A DNA stretch of 64,000 nt from Paracoccus sp. N5. Lineage in GTDB: Bacteria > Pseudomonadota > Alphaproteobacteria > Rhodobacterales > Rhodobacteraceae. Position numbers and translations under genes: made by a program. The stretch covers positions 326,001 through 390,000 of the forward strand of contig NZ_AQUO01000002.1 of the NCBI RefSeq assembly GCF_000371965.1, in the 5' to 3' direction. Positions 8,345-16,224 of the stretch are shown piece by piece; within the stretch, counting starts at the first letter, position 1, and each line of letters begins with the position of its first letter. The notes under the pieces were generated by a model. The model did no database searches, was not told where the DNA came from, and was given only the letters and a program-made list of their open reading frames with translations.

Positions 8345-8694
8345 CTGTGCTAGGTGCTGCCCGCGCCGCCGGTGAGGAAGGACGGCGAGGCCGAAAGCGC
8401 CGTCGTGACCCATGCCGTGCTTTTCGCTGTCGAGAACCCGGGCGGCGCGCTGCTGCCCGGCATCACCGCGCAGGTGTTCTTCGTCCCCGAAAAGCGCCGC
8501 GCAGGTGCTGACCGTGCCGGTCCCGGCGCTGGAGGACGGCCGCGTCCTGGGGCAGGGCGCCTCGGGCCGGGTCGAGACGCGGCATGCGCACCCGCGCCTT
8601 CGTCGCCGTCGGTTCGGGCCTCGCCGAGGGCGCGCAGGTCGTCACCGACATCCGCGCGACCGAGGACGACCCGCTGCTGCGGATCGCGCGATGA
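8345..8694 (+). pseudogene. MacA-like periplasmic adaptor, C-terminal fragments
   Basis: Fragments of an RND/MacA-type membrane fusion protein are readable in two frames. The first has [25 protein letters not shown], typical of the MacA beta-barrel region. After a frameshift near 8500 there are [13 protein letters not shown] and finally [18 protein letters not shown], ending at TGA 8692-8694. The N-terminal half (hairpin and lipoyl domains) is absent. The original stop overlaps an ATG at 8691, as is usual for macA-macB pairs. The assignment rests on motif recognition by eye; the stretch from 8093 to 8344 is not assignable. Confidence 0.6.
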
Positions 8695-9318
8695 GCGCGG
8701 CCGCCGCTGAAAATATCTTGGGCTCTCGGCCGGCCGACGGCGGGCGGCTATCATCTGGCCGGGCAGGACGTGGTGATCCTGTCGCGCGATGCGCAGGCCG
8801 ACCTGCGCGACCGGCTGTTCGGCTTCGTCTTTCAGCAATACAACCTGATCCCGACGCAGTCGGCGCTGGAAAACGTCAAGCTGCCCGTGCCGGCCTGTCG
8901 CGCGCAGCGCGGCGCGACCGGGCGGCGGGCTTGCGGGGCAGCCTGGAGTTGGGGCACCGGCTGCATGCCCGGCCGGCGCAGATGTCGGCGGGCAACTGGC
9001 GCCATCGCGGCGATCTCGATCCTCGTCGGCGGTATCGGGGTGATGACATCATGTTCACCACCGTGCGCGAGCGCACGCGCGAGATCAGCATCCGCGCCGC
9101 GACCGGCGCCTCGATGCGCGACATCCTGATCCGGCTCCTGACCGAGGCGGCGGTCTGGGGCATCGGCATGCCGGTGGTGTTTTCGGTCACGGTCGCGCTT
9201 GGTGCGCTGGCCGGCCCCGCGCTGATGGGCGCGGGATTCGGCATGGTGCCGGAGATCCGCGCCGCCAGGCCGAGCCCGGTCGAGGCGCTGGCCGGCCCTG
9301 ATCCGCCATCCGCCGCCA
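8691..9318 (+). pseudogene. MacB-like ABC transporter, multiply deleted remnant
   Basis: The remnant starts with a piece of the ATPase domain after the Walker A site ([20 protein letters not shown], then [20 protein letters not shown]). It then jumps, with loss of several hundred residues, to the C-terminal FtsX/MacB permease segment ([45 protein letters not shown]), with several frame changes between. No Walker A, signature or Walker B motif survives, so it cannot be active. In pseudomonads PvdRT-type MacAB exporters lie beside ferri-siderophore receptor genes, which fits the receptor remnant immediately upstream. The exact boundaries are uncertain. Confidence 0.6.
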
Positions 9319-9474
9319 ATGCCGGCGGCGTGACGGTTTTTTCCCCTGACATGTCGGTTGATTGCCGCAGATGCGGCCGGCCGTGCCGCATGGTCGCGGC
9401 CGACGGCGCCTGCCCGGCCGATGCGCCGCGACCCGCCACGGACCCAGACGCCACAGCAGGAAAGATCGCCCGGC

Positions 9475-10401
9475 ATGCCGACCCAGACCGATCACCGCCA
9501 GACCGACCACTGCCTGATCGACGGCCGGGCCGTGCAGCGCCGCATCCTGTCCGGGCTGAACGAGGCCTTCGCCTGCGAGCGGCAGCGGCGGCCGGTGGGG
9601 CGGCTGGTCTCGGTCTCGATCGGGCCCTCGCCCGAGGTCGAGGTCTATGTCCGCAACCAGGCGCGCGGCGCCGAGCGCGCCGGCCTGCCCTTCGAGCAGC
9701 AGGTCTGGCCCGCCGGGATCGCGCCCGAAGAGGCCAAGCGCCGGATCCTGGCGCTGAACGACGACGGCGCCGTCTTGGGCATCATCCTGCAACGCCCGGT
9801 GCCGGCGCATATCCATGTCCGCTCGCTGCAATCGGCGATCCATCCGCTGAAGGACGTCGAGGGCATGAACCCGGCCTCGATCGGCAACATCGTCTATAAC
9901 GACATCGCCCTGGCGCCCTGCACCGCGGCCGCCGCGGTCGAGTTGTTGCGCCAGACCGGCCTTACCTTGCAGGGGCTCGAGGTGGTGATGATCGGCCATT
10001 CCGAGATCGTCGGCAAGCCCGCCGCCTTCATGCTGATGGCCGAGGGCGCCACCGTCACCGTCTGCCACCACATGACCCGCTCGGTCGCGATGCATTCGCG
10101 CCGGGCCGATGCGGTGGTCGTGGCGGTGGGCAAGCCGCATCTGATCGGCCCCGAGATGATCAAGCCCGGCGCGGCGGTGATCGACATCGGCATCAACCAG
10201 GTCGCCGATGCGGAGGGCGGCATCCGCATCCTGGGCGACGTGGACACCGACCGCGTGCGCGAGGTCGCCGGCTGGATCACCCCGGTCCCGGGCGGCGTCG
10301 GCCCGGTCACCGTCGCCATGCTGATGCGCAACGCGCTGACCGCGCATCGGCGCCAGGTCGACGCCGGCTGGCTGGGCGGGGAGGCGCCCGGCCGGGCCTG
10401 A
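9475..10401 (+). CDS. FolD-like methylenetetrahydrofolate dehydrogenase with altered catalytic residues
   Basis: The 308-residue protein is a clear FolD homologue: substrate-domain [29 protein letters not shown], the Rossmann [15 protein letters not shown], and the signature [16 protein letters not shown]. FolD interconverts methylene-, methenyl- and formyl-tetrahydrofolate. Aligned by eye to E. coli FolD, the catalytic lysine of YVASK is replaced by Gln (Q62) and the Asp of KDVDG by Glu (E129). Loss of this lysine in the human enzyme is reported to remove cyclohydrolase activity while sparing the dehydrogenase. It lies directly upstream of a BCCT transporter and a GbdR-like regulator, so a role in oxidising methyl groups from betaine-type substrates is plausible. 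A canonical folD is presumably elsewhere. Confidence 0.88.
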   Translation: MPTQTDHRQTDHCLIDGRAVQRRILSGLNEAFACERQRRPVGRLVSVSIGPSPEVEVYVRNQARGAERAGLPFEQQVWPAGIAPEEAKRRILALNDDGAVLGIILQRPVPAHIHVRSLQSAIHPLKDVEGMNPASIGNIVYNDIALAPCTAAAAVELLRQTGLTLQGLEVVMIGHSEIVGKPAAFMLMAEGATVTVCHHMTRSVAMHSRRADAVVVAVGKPHLIGPEMIKPGAAVIDIGINQVADAEGGIRILGDVDTDRVREVAGWITPVPGGVGPVTVAMLMRNALTAHRRQVDAGWLGGEAPGRA

Positions 10402-10440
10402 CATTTCTTGAGCAGATCATTGACAGAGGGAGGATTTCGC

Positions 10441-12003
10441 ATGAAGGAAACACCCGGCAGGGGGCTGGACGCGGGCGTGTTCTGGCCCGCCATCGCCATC
10501 GCCCTGGGCTTCGTCCTCTGGGGCGTCGCCGCCCCAGACAGCCTGGCCGGCACCGCCGGCGCCGTGCTGGCCTGGATCATCCGGGTCTTCGGCTGGAGCT
10601 TCGTCATCTCGACGGCCTTCTTCCTGGCCTTCGCGGTCTTCCTGGCCTTCAGCCGCTTCGGCCGCATCAAGCTGGGCCATGACGACGAGGTGCCGGAATT
10701 CTCGACCCGGTCCTGGATCTGCATGATGTTCAGCGTCGGCATGGGCATCGGGCTGATGTTCTGGGGCGTGGCCGAGCCGGTCAGCCATTTCGGCACCCCG
10801 CCGCATGGCCTGGCGCAGCCGCAGACGCGCGAGGCGGCGCTGGTCGCCATGCAATACGCCTATTTCCACTGGGCGCTGCATCCTTGGGCGATCTATGCCA
10901 TGGCCGGGCTGGCGATGGCCTATTTCAGCTATCGCCGCGACCTGCCGACGCTGGTGTCGAGCGCCTTCCACCCGCTCTTGGGCGACCGCATCCACGGGCC
11001 GATCGGGCGCACCATCGACGTGCTGGCGATCATCGCGACGCTCTTCGGCACCGCGACCTCGCTGGGGCTGGGCGCGCAGCAGATCAACAGCGGCATGAAC
11101 TACCTGTGGGGCACCGGCGAAAGCGCGGGCATCGCGCTGACCGTCATCGCCGTGCTCTCGGTGCTGTTCATCCTGTCGGCGGTCTCGGGCGTCGGCAAGG
11201 GCATCCAGTTCCTCAGCAACATGAACATGCTGATCGCGCTGCTGCTCTTGCTGTTCCTGGCGGCGCTGGGGCCGACGGTCTTCATGCTCGACACGCTGAT
11301 CGAGGCGATGGGCTATTACTTCGGCGACCTGGTGTCGATGTCCTTCCGCACCTCGGCCTTCAGCGACAGCAAGTGGCTGGCCAGCTGGACCATCTTCTAC
11401 TGGGCCTGGTGGATTTCCTGGGCGCCCTTCGTCGGCGTGTTCATCGCCCGCATCTCGCGCGGCCGCACCATCCGCGAATTCGTCGTGGGCGTGCTGGTGA
11501 TCCCCAGCGCCGTGACCTTCGTCTGGTTCACCGTCATGGGGGGCAGCGCGCTGCATTCCGAGCTGATGGGCCCGGGCGGGCTGGTCGAGGCCATCGCCGA
11601 CAAGGGCGCGCCGGTCTCGCTCTTCGCGCTCTTGGAGCAATATCCGCTGGCTTCGCTGACCTCGGTGGTGGCGATGTTCCTGGTGGCGATCTTCTTCGTC
11701 TCGGGCGCCGATGCGGCCTCGGTGGTGATGGGGATGCTGTCCTCGCGCGGGACCAGCCATCCGCAGGCCGGCATCGTGGTGCTGTGGGGCGTGCTCGCCG
11801 CCGCCGCGGCCTCGGTGCTTTTGGTCATGGGCGGGCTCGACGGGCTCCAGACCGCCTCGATCATCGCGGCCGCGCCCTTCCTGCTGGTCATGGTCGGGCT
11901 TTGCGGCTCGCTCTGGAAGGGGCTTCTGGACGATATCGAGGTGCATGGCCATTTCGAGGAGATCGACCCGCATACCGGCGGGTTGAAGGACCGCCTGCAT
12001 TGA
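10441..12003 (+). CDS. BCCT family betaine/choline/carnitine transporter
   Basis: The 520-residue inner-membrane protein has about 12 hydrophobic segments and the BCCT signature (WTIFYWAWWISWAPFVG, then FIARISRGRTIREF). The aromatic-rich substrate box and the GMGIGLMFWGVAEP segment are also diagnostic. BCCT carriers import quaternary ammonium compounds, with Na+ or H+ coupling. AGGGAGG at 10427-10433 selects ATG 10441. The short hydrophilic termini lack the long regulatory C-terminal tail of osmosensing BetP, which points to nutrient uptake rather than osmoprotection. The order folD-like, BCCT, GbdR-like AraC supports use of glycine betaine or a related methylated amine as carbon source; the exact substrate cannot be read from sequence. 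Confidence 0.92.
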   Translation: MKETPGRGLDAGVFWPAIAIALGFVLWGVAAPDSLAGTAGAVLAWIIRVFGWSFVISTAFFLAFAVFLAFSRFGRIKLGHDDEVPEFSTRSWICMMFSVGMGIGLMFWGVAEPVSHFGTPPHGLAQPQTREAALVAMQYAYFHWALHPWAIYAMAGLAMAYFSYRRDLPTLVSSAFHPLLGDRIHGPIGRTIDVLAIIATLFGTATSLGLGAQQINSGMNYLWGTGESAGIALTVIAVLSVLFILSAVSGVGKGIQFLSNMNMLIALLLLLFLAALGPTVFMLDTLIEAMGYYFGDLVSMSFRTSAFSDSKWLASWTIFYWAWWISWAPFVGVFIARISRGRTIREFVVGVLVIPSAVTFVWFTVMGGSALHSELMGPGGLVEAIADKGAPVSLFALLEQYPLASLTSVVAMFLVAIFFVSGADAASVVMGMLSSRGTSHPQAGIVVLWGVLAAAAASVLLVMGGLDGLQTASIIAAAPFLLVMVGLCGSLWKGLLDDIEVHGHFEEIDPHTGGLKDRLH

Positions 12004-12061
12004 CGAAACGGGCCTGTCGCGCCGCTCTGGCGCGGCAAGCCGCAACCGCCTTGCCCAAGCC

Positions 12062-13030
12062 ATGACCGAGATCGCGCCCGTCCCCCGCCCCGCCCGCTAT
12101 GTCTTCCTGCTGCTGGACCGGTTCACGCTGGTGTCCTTTTCGGCGGCGATCGAGCCGTTGCGGCTGGCGAACCGCATCGCCGGGCGCCCGCTCTACGACT
12201 GGCGGCTGGTGGGCGAGGGCGGGGCCTTCGCGCGCTGCTCGAACGGCGCCCGCATCATGCTGGACGGGGGCCTCGAGGACGGCAATCGCGGTGATACCGT
12301 GCTGGTCTGCGGCGGGCTCGACATCGCCCGCGCCACCTCGCGCCCGGTGCTGGCCTGGCTGCGGCGCGAGGCCCGGCGCGGCGCCCGCATCGGCGCGCTC
12401 TGCACCGGCGCCTGGGTGCTGGCCGAGGCCGGGCTGCTTGCCGGCCGGCGCTGCACCATCCATTGGGAGAACCAGGACGCCTTCGCCGAGGAATTCCCCG
12501 ACGCCACCCTGATCCGCACCGTCTTCGTCGAGGACGGCAACCGCCTGACCGCCGCCGGCGGCACCGCGGCCATCGACCTGATGCTGCGCCAGATCGCCCG
12601 CGACCACGGCGAGGCGCTGGCCGGGCGCGTGGCCGACCAGATGATCCACACCGCGATCCGCTCCGAGGAGGACCACCAGCGCCAGTCGGTGCCGGTGCGG
12701 CTGGGCGCGCGGCATCCGCGGCTGGCGCAGGTGGTGGCGCGGATGGAGGCCAATATCGAGGAGCCGCTGAGCCCGGCGCGGCTGGCGCAGGACGCGGGCC
12801 TGTCGCCGCGCCAGCTCGAGCGGCTGTTCGCGCGCTATCTCGGCCGCTCGCCCAAGCGGCATTACATGGCGCTGCGGCTGGAGCGGGCGCAGAACCTGCT
12901 CCTGCAGACCGAGATGAGCGTGATCGAGATCGCGCTCGCCTGCGGCTTCGCCAGCACCGCGCATTTCTCGAAATGCTACCGCGCACAATATGGCAAGACG
13001 CCCTATCGCAAAAGGGATGGCAGGGCCTGA
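12062..13030 (+). CDS. GlxA/GbdR-type AraC family transcriptional regulator
   Basis: The 322-residue regulator has an N-terminal DJ-1/PfpI-like (class I glutamine amidotransferase-like) domain (about 10-190), with the nucleophile-elbow segment GALCTGAWVLAEAG. A C-terminal AraC DNA-binding domain with two helix-turn-helices follows (about 215-320; LSPRQLERLFARYLGRSPKRH and IEIALACGFASTAHFSKCYR). This architecture is that of GbdR and ArgR-type activators of betaine, carnitine or arginine catabolism. It starts 58 bp after the BCCT gene on the same strand and is followed by a strong terminator, so it closes this transcription unit. Activation of the folD-like and transporter genes is inferred. 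Confidence 0.9.
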   Translation: MTEIAPVPRPARYVFLLLDRFTLVSFSAAIEPLRLANRIAGRPLYDWRLVGEGGAFARCSNGARIMLDGGLEDGNRGDTVLVCGGLDIARATSRPVLAWLRREARRGARIGALCTGAWVLAEAGLLAGRRCTIHWENQDAFAEEFPDATLIRTVFVEDGNRLTAAGGTAAIDLMLRQIARDHGEALAGRVADQMIHTAIRSEEDHQRQSVPVRLGARHPRLAQVVARMEANIEEPLSPARLAQDAGLSPRQLERLFARYLGRSPKRHYMALRLERAQNLLLQTEMSVIEIALACGFASTAHFSKCYRAQYGKTPYRKRDGRA

Positions 13031-13156
13031 GCCTCGGCCCGGCGGCGCGCGCCGGCGGCTTCTGGCCGGTGGTCAGGTCGAACGACCGCTGCGGGGAATG
13101 CGCGATCCGGTTCGCCGCCGAGCAGGCGGCAGCCAGGCAGCCGTTCCGGTCCGATG

Positions 13157-13180
13157 AAGGCAGCCCCCGGGGCTGCCTTT
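13157..13180 (+). terminator. Palindromic terminator after the AraC regulator
   Basis: AAGGCAGCCCC and GGGGCTGCCTT form a perfect 11-bp inverted repeat around a single C, so in RNA the top pairs would open to give a small loop; it is followed by TTGCCG. It lies about 127 bp downstream of the regulator stop. The T-tract is short, so termination efficiency is uncertain. Confidence 0.6.
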
Positions 13181-13303
13181 GCCGTTTCCGCCCCCTGTCA
13201 GCGTGGCGCCGCCGTGGCCTAACGACATCTATCCGCTGTTTTTTTCTTCGACCGATGTGATTTTCAGGCGCGGCGGGCTTATCCTGCGTTGCGTCAACAG
13301 GGA

Positions 13304-13321
13304 AACCGGAAATAGCCGGTT
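13304..13321. repeat. Inverted repeat upstream of the 86-residue ORF
   Basis: AACCGG (13304-13309) and CCGGTT (13316-13321) form a 6-bp dyad with a 6-nt spacer, about 40 bp before the next start codon. It could be an operator or a leader hairpin. Apart from this dyad and the terminator, I see nothing assignable between 13031 and 13361. Confidence 0.35.
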
Positions 13322-13361
13322 CGGCGCTCTTGCCGTTCCCGCGTCCGAAGAAGGCATCGGC

Positions 13362-13622
13362 ATGTTCCGCATCAACAACCAGGGTTTCGTCGTCGACTGC
13401 GAGGATGATCAGCCGGTGGCGCTTGTGTCCCACGGCTGCGTCGCCGTCGAGGCCAGGATGCAGGATCAGCGTTGCGTGCTGTTGCGTTTCGACGGCCAGC
13501 AGAACCTGCCGCCCGGTGCGCGGCTGTCGGCTGCGCAGGTGCATCAGTTCGCCCTGCCGCTGGAACAGGCGCTGGCGCTGGCGCGGGCCATCCTGACGAT
13601 CACCGAGCCGGGCTTGGACTGA
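13362..13622 (+). CDS. Hypothetical 86-residue protein
   Basis: I do not recognise this protein. It begins MFRINNQGFVVDCEDDQPVALV and is a small, acidic, soluble-looking domain. The first half is predicted beta (alternating hydrophobic residues) and the C-terminal half helical (LPLEQALALARAIL). There is no signal peptide or transmembrane segment. A GAAGAAGGC element precedes the ATG at a suitable distance, and the codon use with strong third-position GC fits a real gene. It stands alone between two hairpins, with a convergent racemase-like gene downstream. No function is proposed. Confidence 0.6.
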   Translation: MFRINNQGFVVDCEDDQPVALVSHGCVAVEARMQDQRCVLLRFDGQQNLPPGARLSAAQVHQFALPLEQALALARAILTITEPGLD

Positions 13623-13656
13623 GCCGCGCCAGCCGAAACCCCGGGCGGAATCGCGA

Positions 13657-13685
13657 CGCCGCGCGAGGGGTTTTCCCGCGCGGCG
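13657..13685. terminator. Bidirectional GC-rich hairpin between convergent genes
   Basis: CGCCGCGCG (13657-13665) and CGCGCGGCG (13677-13685) form a 9-bp stem with an 11-nt loop, between the 86-residue ORF and the convergent racemase-like gene. There is no U-tract on either side, so it may act as a transcript-end stabiliser rather than a classical terminator. Confidence 0.5.
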
Positions 13686-13705
13686 CCGGTCAGGACGGGC
13701 CGCTG

Positions 13706-14431
13706 TCAGAGCGCGGTCAGCGGGAAGCCGGTGATGCGTTTCGGCCGCGGCGGGGCGTAGGTGCGCACCTTCGAGGTCTTCAGCCCCAGCCGCACCAGCG
13801 ACTCGGCGATGGTGACGGCGGCCGCGACCCCGTCCACCACCGGCACGCCGGTGCGGGCGCGGATCTTGGCCTCGAGCTCGGCCATGCCGCCGCAGCCCAG
13901 GCAGATCACCTCGGCATGATCCTGGGTCACGGCGGCGGCGGCCTGCTCGACGATGGTCTCGACCGCGCGCTCGGGCTGGGTTTCCAGCTCGAGCACCGCC
14001 ATGCCGCTGGCCCGGACCGAGGCGCAGCGGTCGTAAAGGCCAGCAAGCTTCAGCCGGTCCTCGATCATCGGCACGGCGCGGTCGAGCGTGGTCACCACCG
14101 AATACTTGTGGCCGAGAAACATCGCGGTCGCGGCAGCGGCCTCGGTGATGTCCACCACCGGCACCTCGAGCAGTTCCTGCAACCCCTCGCGCCCGTGCTC
14201 GCCATAGCCGGCCTGGATCACCGCGTCGAAGGGCTGGTCATAGCGCATGACCGCGTCCATCACCCCCACCGCCGCGAGATAGCTCTCGAAATTGCCCTCG
14301 ACCGATTCGGCGCCGAAGCGCGGGGTCAGGGCCACGATCTCGGTGCCCGGGGCGGCGGCCTTGCGGGCCGACTCCCCGATGCCATGGGTCATGGTTTCGG
14401 TCGTGTTGACGTTCACGACAAGGATACGCAT
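13706..14431 (-). CDS. Asp/Glu/hydantoin racemase superfamily protein lacking the first catalytic Cys
   Basis: The 241-residue protein is collinear with hydantoin racemase HyuE: MRILVVNVNTTETMT at the start, TPRFGAESVEGNFE, FLGHKYSVVTTL, LGCGGMAELE and GVPVVDGVAAAV. The second catalytic cysteine is present (C180 in LGCGGM). The first, expected in a segment like ACFGDPG, is Gly here (G75 in QAGYGEHG). Racemases of this superfamily need both cysteines; arylmalonate decarboxylase naturally has Gly at the first position and one Cys. The true reaction may therefore be a decarboxylation, isomerisation or lyase step. It lies 15 bp behind an NCS1 permease gene on the same strand. Confidence 0.85.
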   Translation of the reverse strand: MRILVVNVNTTETMTHGIGESARKAAAPGTEIVALTPRFGAESVEGNFESYLAAVGVMDAVMRYDQPFDAVIQAGYGEHGREGLQELLEVPVVDITEAAAATAMFLGHKYSVVTTLDRAVPMIEDRLKLAGLYDRCASVRASGMAVLELETQPERAVETIVEQAAAAVTQDHAEVICLGCGGMAELEAKIRARTGVPVVDGVAAAVTIAESLVRLGLKTSKVRTYAPPRPKRITGFPLTAL

Positions 14432-14446
14432 TGCGACGGTCTCCGT

Positions 14447-15961
14447 TCAGTGGCTGGTGGCGACGGCGATGGCTTCGCCGTCGCGGTCGGCGTAGCTGAG
14501 GCCCTTGGGCGCGATCAGGTAATAGAACAGCGCCCCCAGGCCCGCGGCGATGAACCACGAGAATTGCGACAGCGAATGCAGCGCCGGCAGGAAGGCGAAC
14601 AGAAGCGAGATCGCGGCCGAGGGGATCAGCGCCTGGATCGCCTTGGGATTGATGCCGTTGACATAGTGATAGGGTCCGGCGGCGCTGTCGCTGTAGAGCG
14701 CCGGCACGTCGACCCGCTGCTTGCGGATCAGCCAGTAGTCGGCCATCACGATCCCGAACAGCGGCCCCAGGAAGGCCCCGAGCGCGCCCAGGAAATAGAC
14801 GATGACGATGGGCGAGTTGTAGAGGTTCCAGGGCAGGATGACGAAGCCGATCACCGCGCTGACCACCGCCGCCCGGCGGAAGTCGAGGTGACGCGGGAAC
14901 AGGTTCGCCAGCGCGAAGGCCGGGGCCACGAAATTCGCCATCAGGTTCACGGCGATGGTCAGGATCAGCAGCGACAGGCTGGCCAGCACCAGCAGGAAGG
15001 TGTTCGGGATCTTCTGCACCACGTCGGTCGGGCTTTGGATCAGCGTGCCGTCGATCGACAGCTGGCCGCCGGTCAGGATCACCACGATCAGGCCGAAGAT
15101 CAGCATGTTGATCGGGATGCCCCAGAAATTGCCGCGCACCACCGCCTGGCGCGAGGTGGCGCCGCGGGTGAAGTCGCAGAAGTTCAGCACGAAGGTGCCA
15201 TAGATCGCCACCCAGAGCGAGGCGCCGCCCAGGATCTGCGCCCACATCGCGCCGCCGCTCAGCGGGTTCGGCGGCGTCCATTGCAGCCGGCCGCCGGCGC
15301 TGTAGAGCATCCAGCCCGCCAGCGAGACGAAGGTGACCAGGATCACCGGGCCGGCGAAAGCCTCGTATTTGCGGATGCTTTCCATGCCGTAGCAGGCGAT
15401 GACGACCTGGACGATCCAGAGCAGGGTGAAGCTGATCCAGCCCAGCACCGACAGGCCCAGCACCATCTGCTGCGCCATCGGCGCAAGGCCGGGCACCAGC
15501 GCGATCAGCAGCACGTCGAGCACCATCGAGGCGAGATAGGTCTGGATGCCGAACCAGACGATGGCGACGCCGCCCCGGATCAGCGCCGGGATCTGGGCGC
15601 CGCGCGTGCCGAAGCTGATGCGGCTCATCACCGGGAAGGGCACGCCGGTCTTGATGCCCATGAAACCCGACAGGTTCAGCAGCACGAAGAGGAAGGCCGC
15701 GCCGAACAGCAGCGCGGCCAGGATCTGCCATCCGCCCAGCCCCAGCGCGAAAAGCCCGATGGCAAAGGAATAATTGCCCAGGCTGTGCACGTCATTGGCC
15801 CAGAGGGCGAAGATGTTGTAGGCGCTCCAGGTCCGGCCCTGCTTCAGGGTCGGGGCCAGGTCGCGGTTGTAGAGATTGGCCGAGACCCCGGGCGGGATCG
15901 CCTCGTCCAGGGCGGCGCCGTGATGATGCGCTTGCTTGTCGCGCAGGATGTTCTGGTCCAT
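14447..15961 (-). CDS. NCS1 family nucleobase/hydantoin/allantoin-type permease
   Basis: The 504-residue protein has about 12 hydrophobic segments and NCS1 features: NLYNRDLAPTLKQGRTWSAY at the cytoplasmic start, FALWANDVHSLGNYSFAIGL in TM1, GIKTGVPFPVMSRISFG, and the late VMADYWLIRKQRVDV. NCS1 carriers import nucleobases, hydantoins, allantoin, thiamine or pyridoxine with Na+ or H+. The ATG at 15959-15961 was chosen because the family N-terminus begins there; an upstream extension is possible. It is co-directional with, and just upstream of, the racemase-like gene, and divergent from a GntR regulator that probably controls both. No hydantoinase, amidase or allantoinase is adjacent, so the substrate is open. 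Confidence 0.9.
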   Translation of the reverse strand: MDQNILRDKQAHHHGAALDEAIPPGVSANLYNRDLAPTLKQGRTWSAYNIFALWANDVHSLGNYSFAIGLFALGLGGWQILAALLFGAAFLFVLLNLSGFMGIKTGVPFPVMSRISFGTRGAQIPALIRGGVAIVWFGIQTYLASMVLDVLLIALVPGLAPMAQQMVLGLSVLGWISFTLLWIVQVVIACYGMESIRKYEAFAGPVILVTFVSLAGWMLYSAGGRLQWTPPNPLSGGAMWAQILGGASLWVAIYGTFVLNFCDFTRGATSRQAVVRGNFWGIPINMLIFGLIVVILTGGQLSIDGTLIQSPTDVVQKIPNTFLLVLASLSLLILTIAVNLMANFVAPAFALANLFPRHLDFRRAAVVSAVIGFVILPWNLYNSPIVIVYFLGALGAFLGPLFGIVMADYWLIRKQRVDVPALYSDSAAGPYHYVNGINPKAIQALIPSAAISLLFAFLPALHSLSQFSWFIAAGLGALFYYLIAPKGLSYADRDGEAIAVATSH

Positions 15962-16119
15962 CGTCACCCCCCGATCGCCGCGGGGTTGCGCGCGCCACAT
16001 GCAGGGCAGCGCGCCGTCATTGTCTCAGGTGCCATGGTTACCTCCCGTTCCGATGGCAGCCGCCGGAGTGCGGCGGCGCAGGCCGGTATCTGAGCTTGCA
16101 ACTAAAATGTTACATATTA

Positions 16120-16143
16120 TTCTATGAAAGCGTCTATATAGAA
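16120..16143. promoter_or_regulatory. AT-rich divergent promoter region with TTCTAT/ATAGAA dyad
   Basis: The region 16095-16180 is strikingly AT-rich for this genome. TTCTAT (16120-16125) and ATAGAA (16138-16143) form an inverted repeat with a 12-bp spacer between the permease and gntR genes. It is a candidate operator for the adjacent GntR regulator; this is inferred from position only. Confidence 0.4.
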
Positions 16144-16224
16144 TTCCTGGTATAACCTTACTGGATAATTTGAAAATGAAGGCGCTAGACTGGGGCGAAT
16201 CTGACGGGAAGGATTGGGCTGGCG

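Noticed and set aside
13031..13361. Possible gene between the AraC regulator and the 86-residue ORF
   Set aside because: Open frames here have no ribosome binding site or domain; only a terminator and a small dyad are supported.
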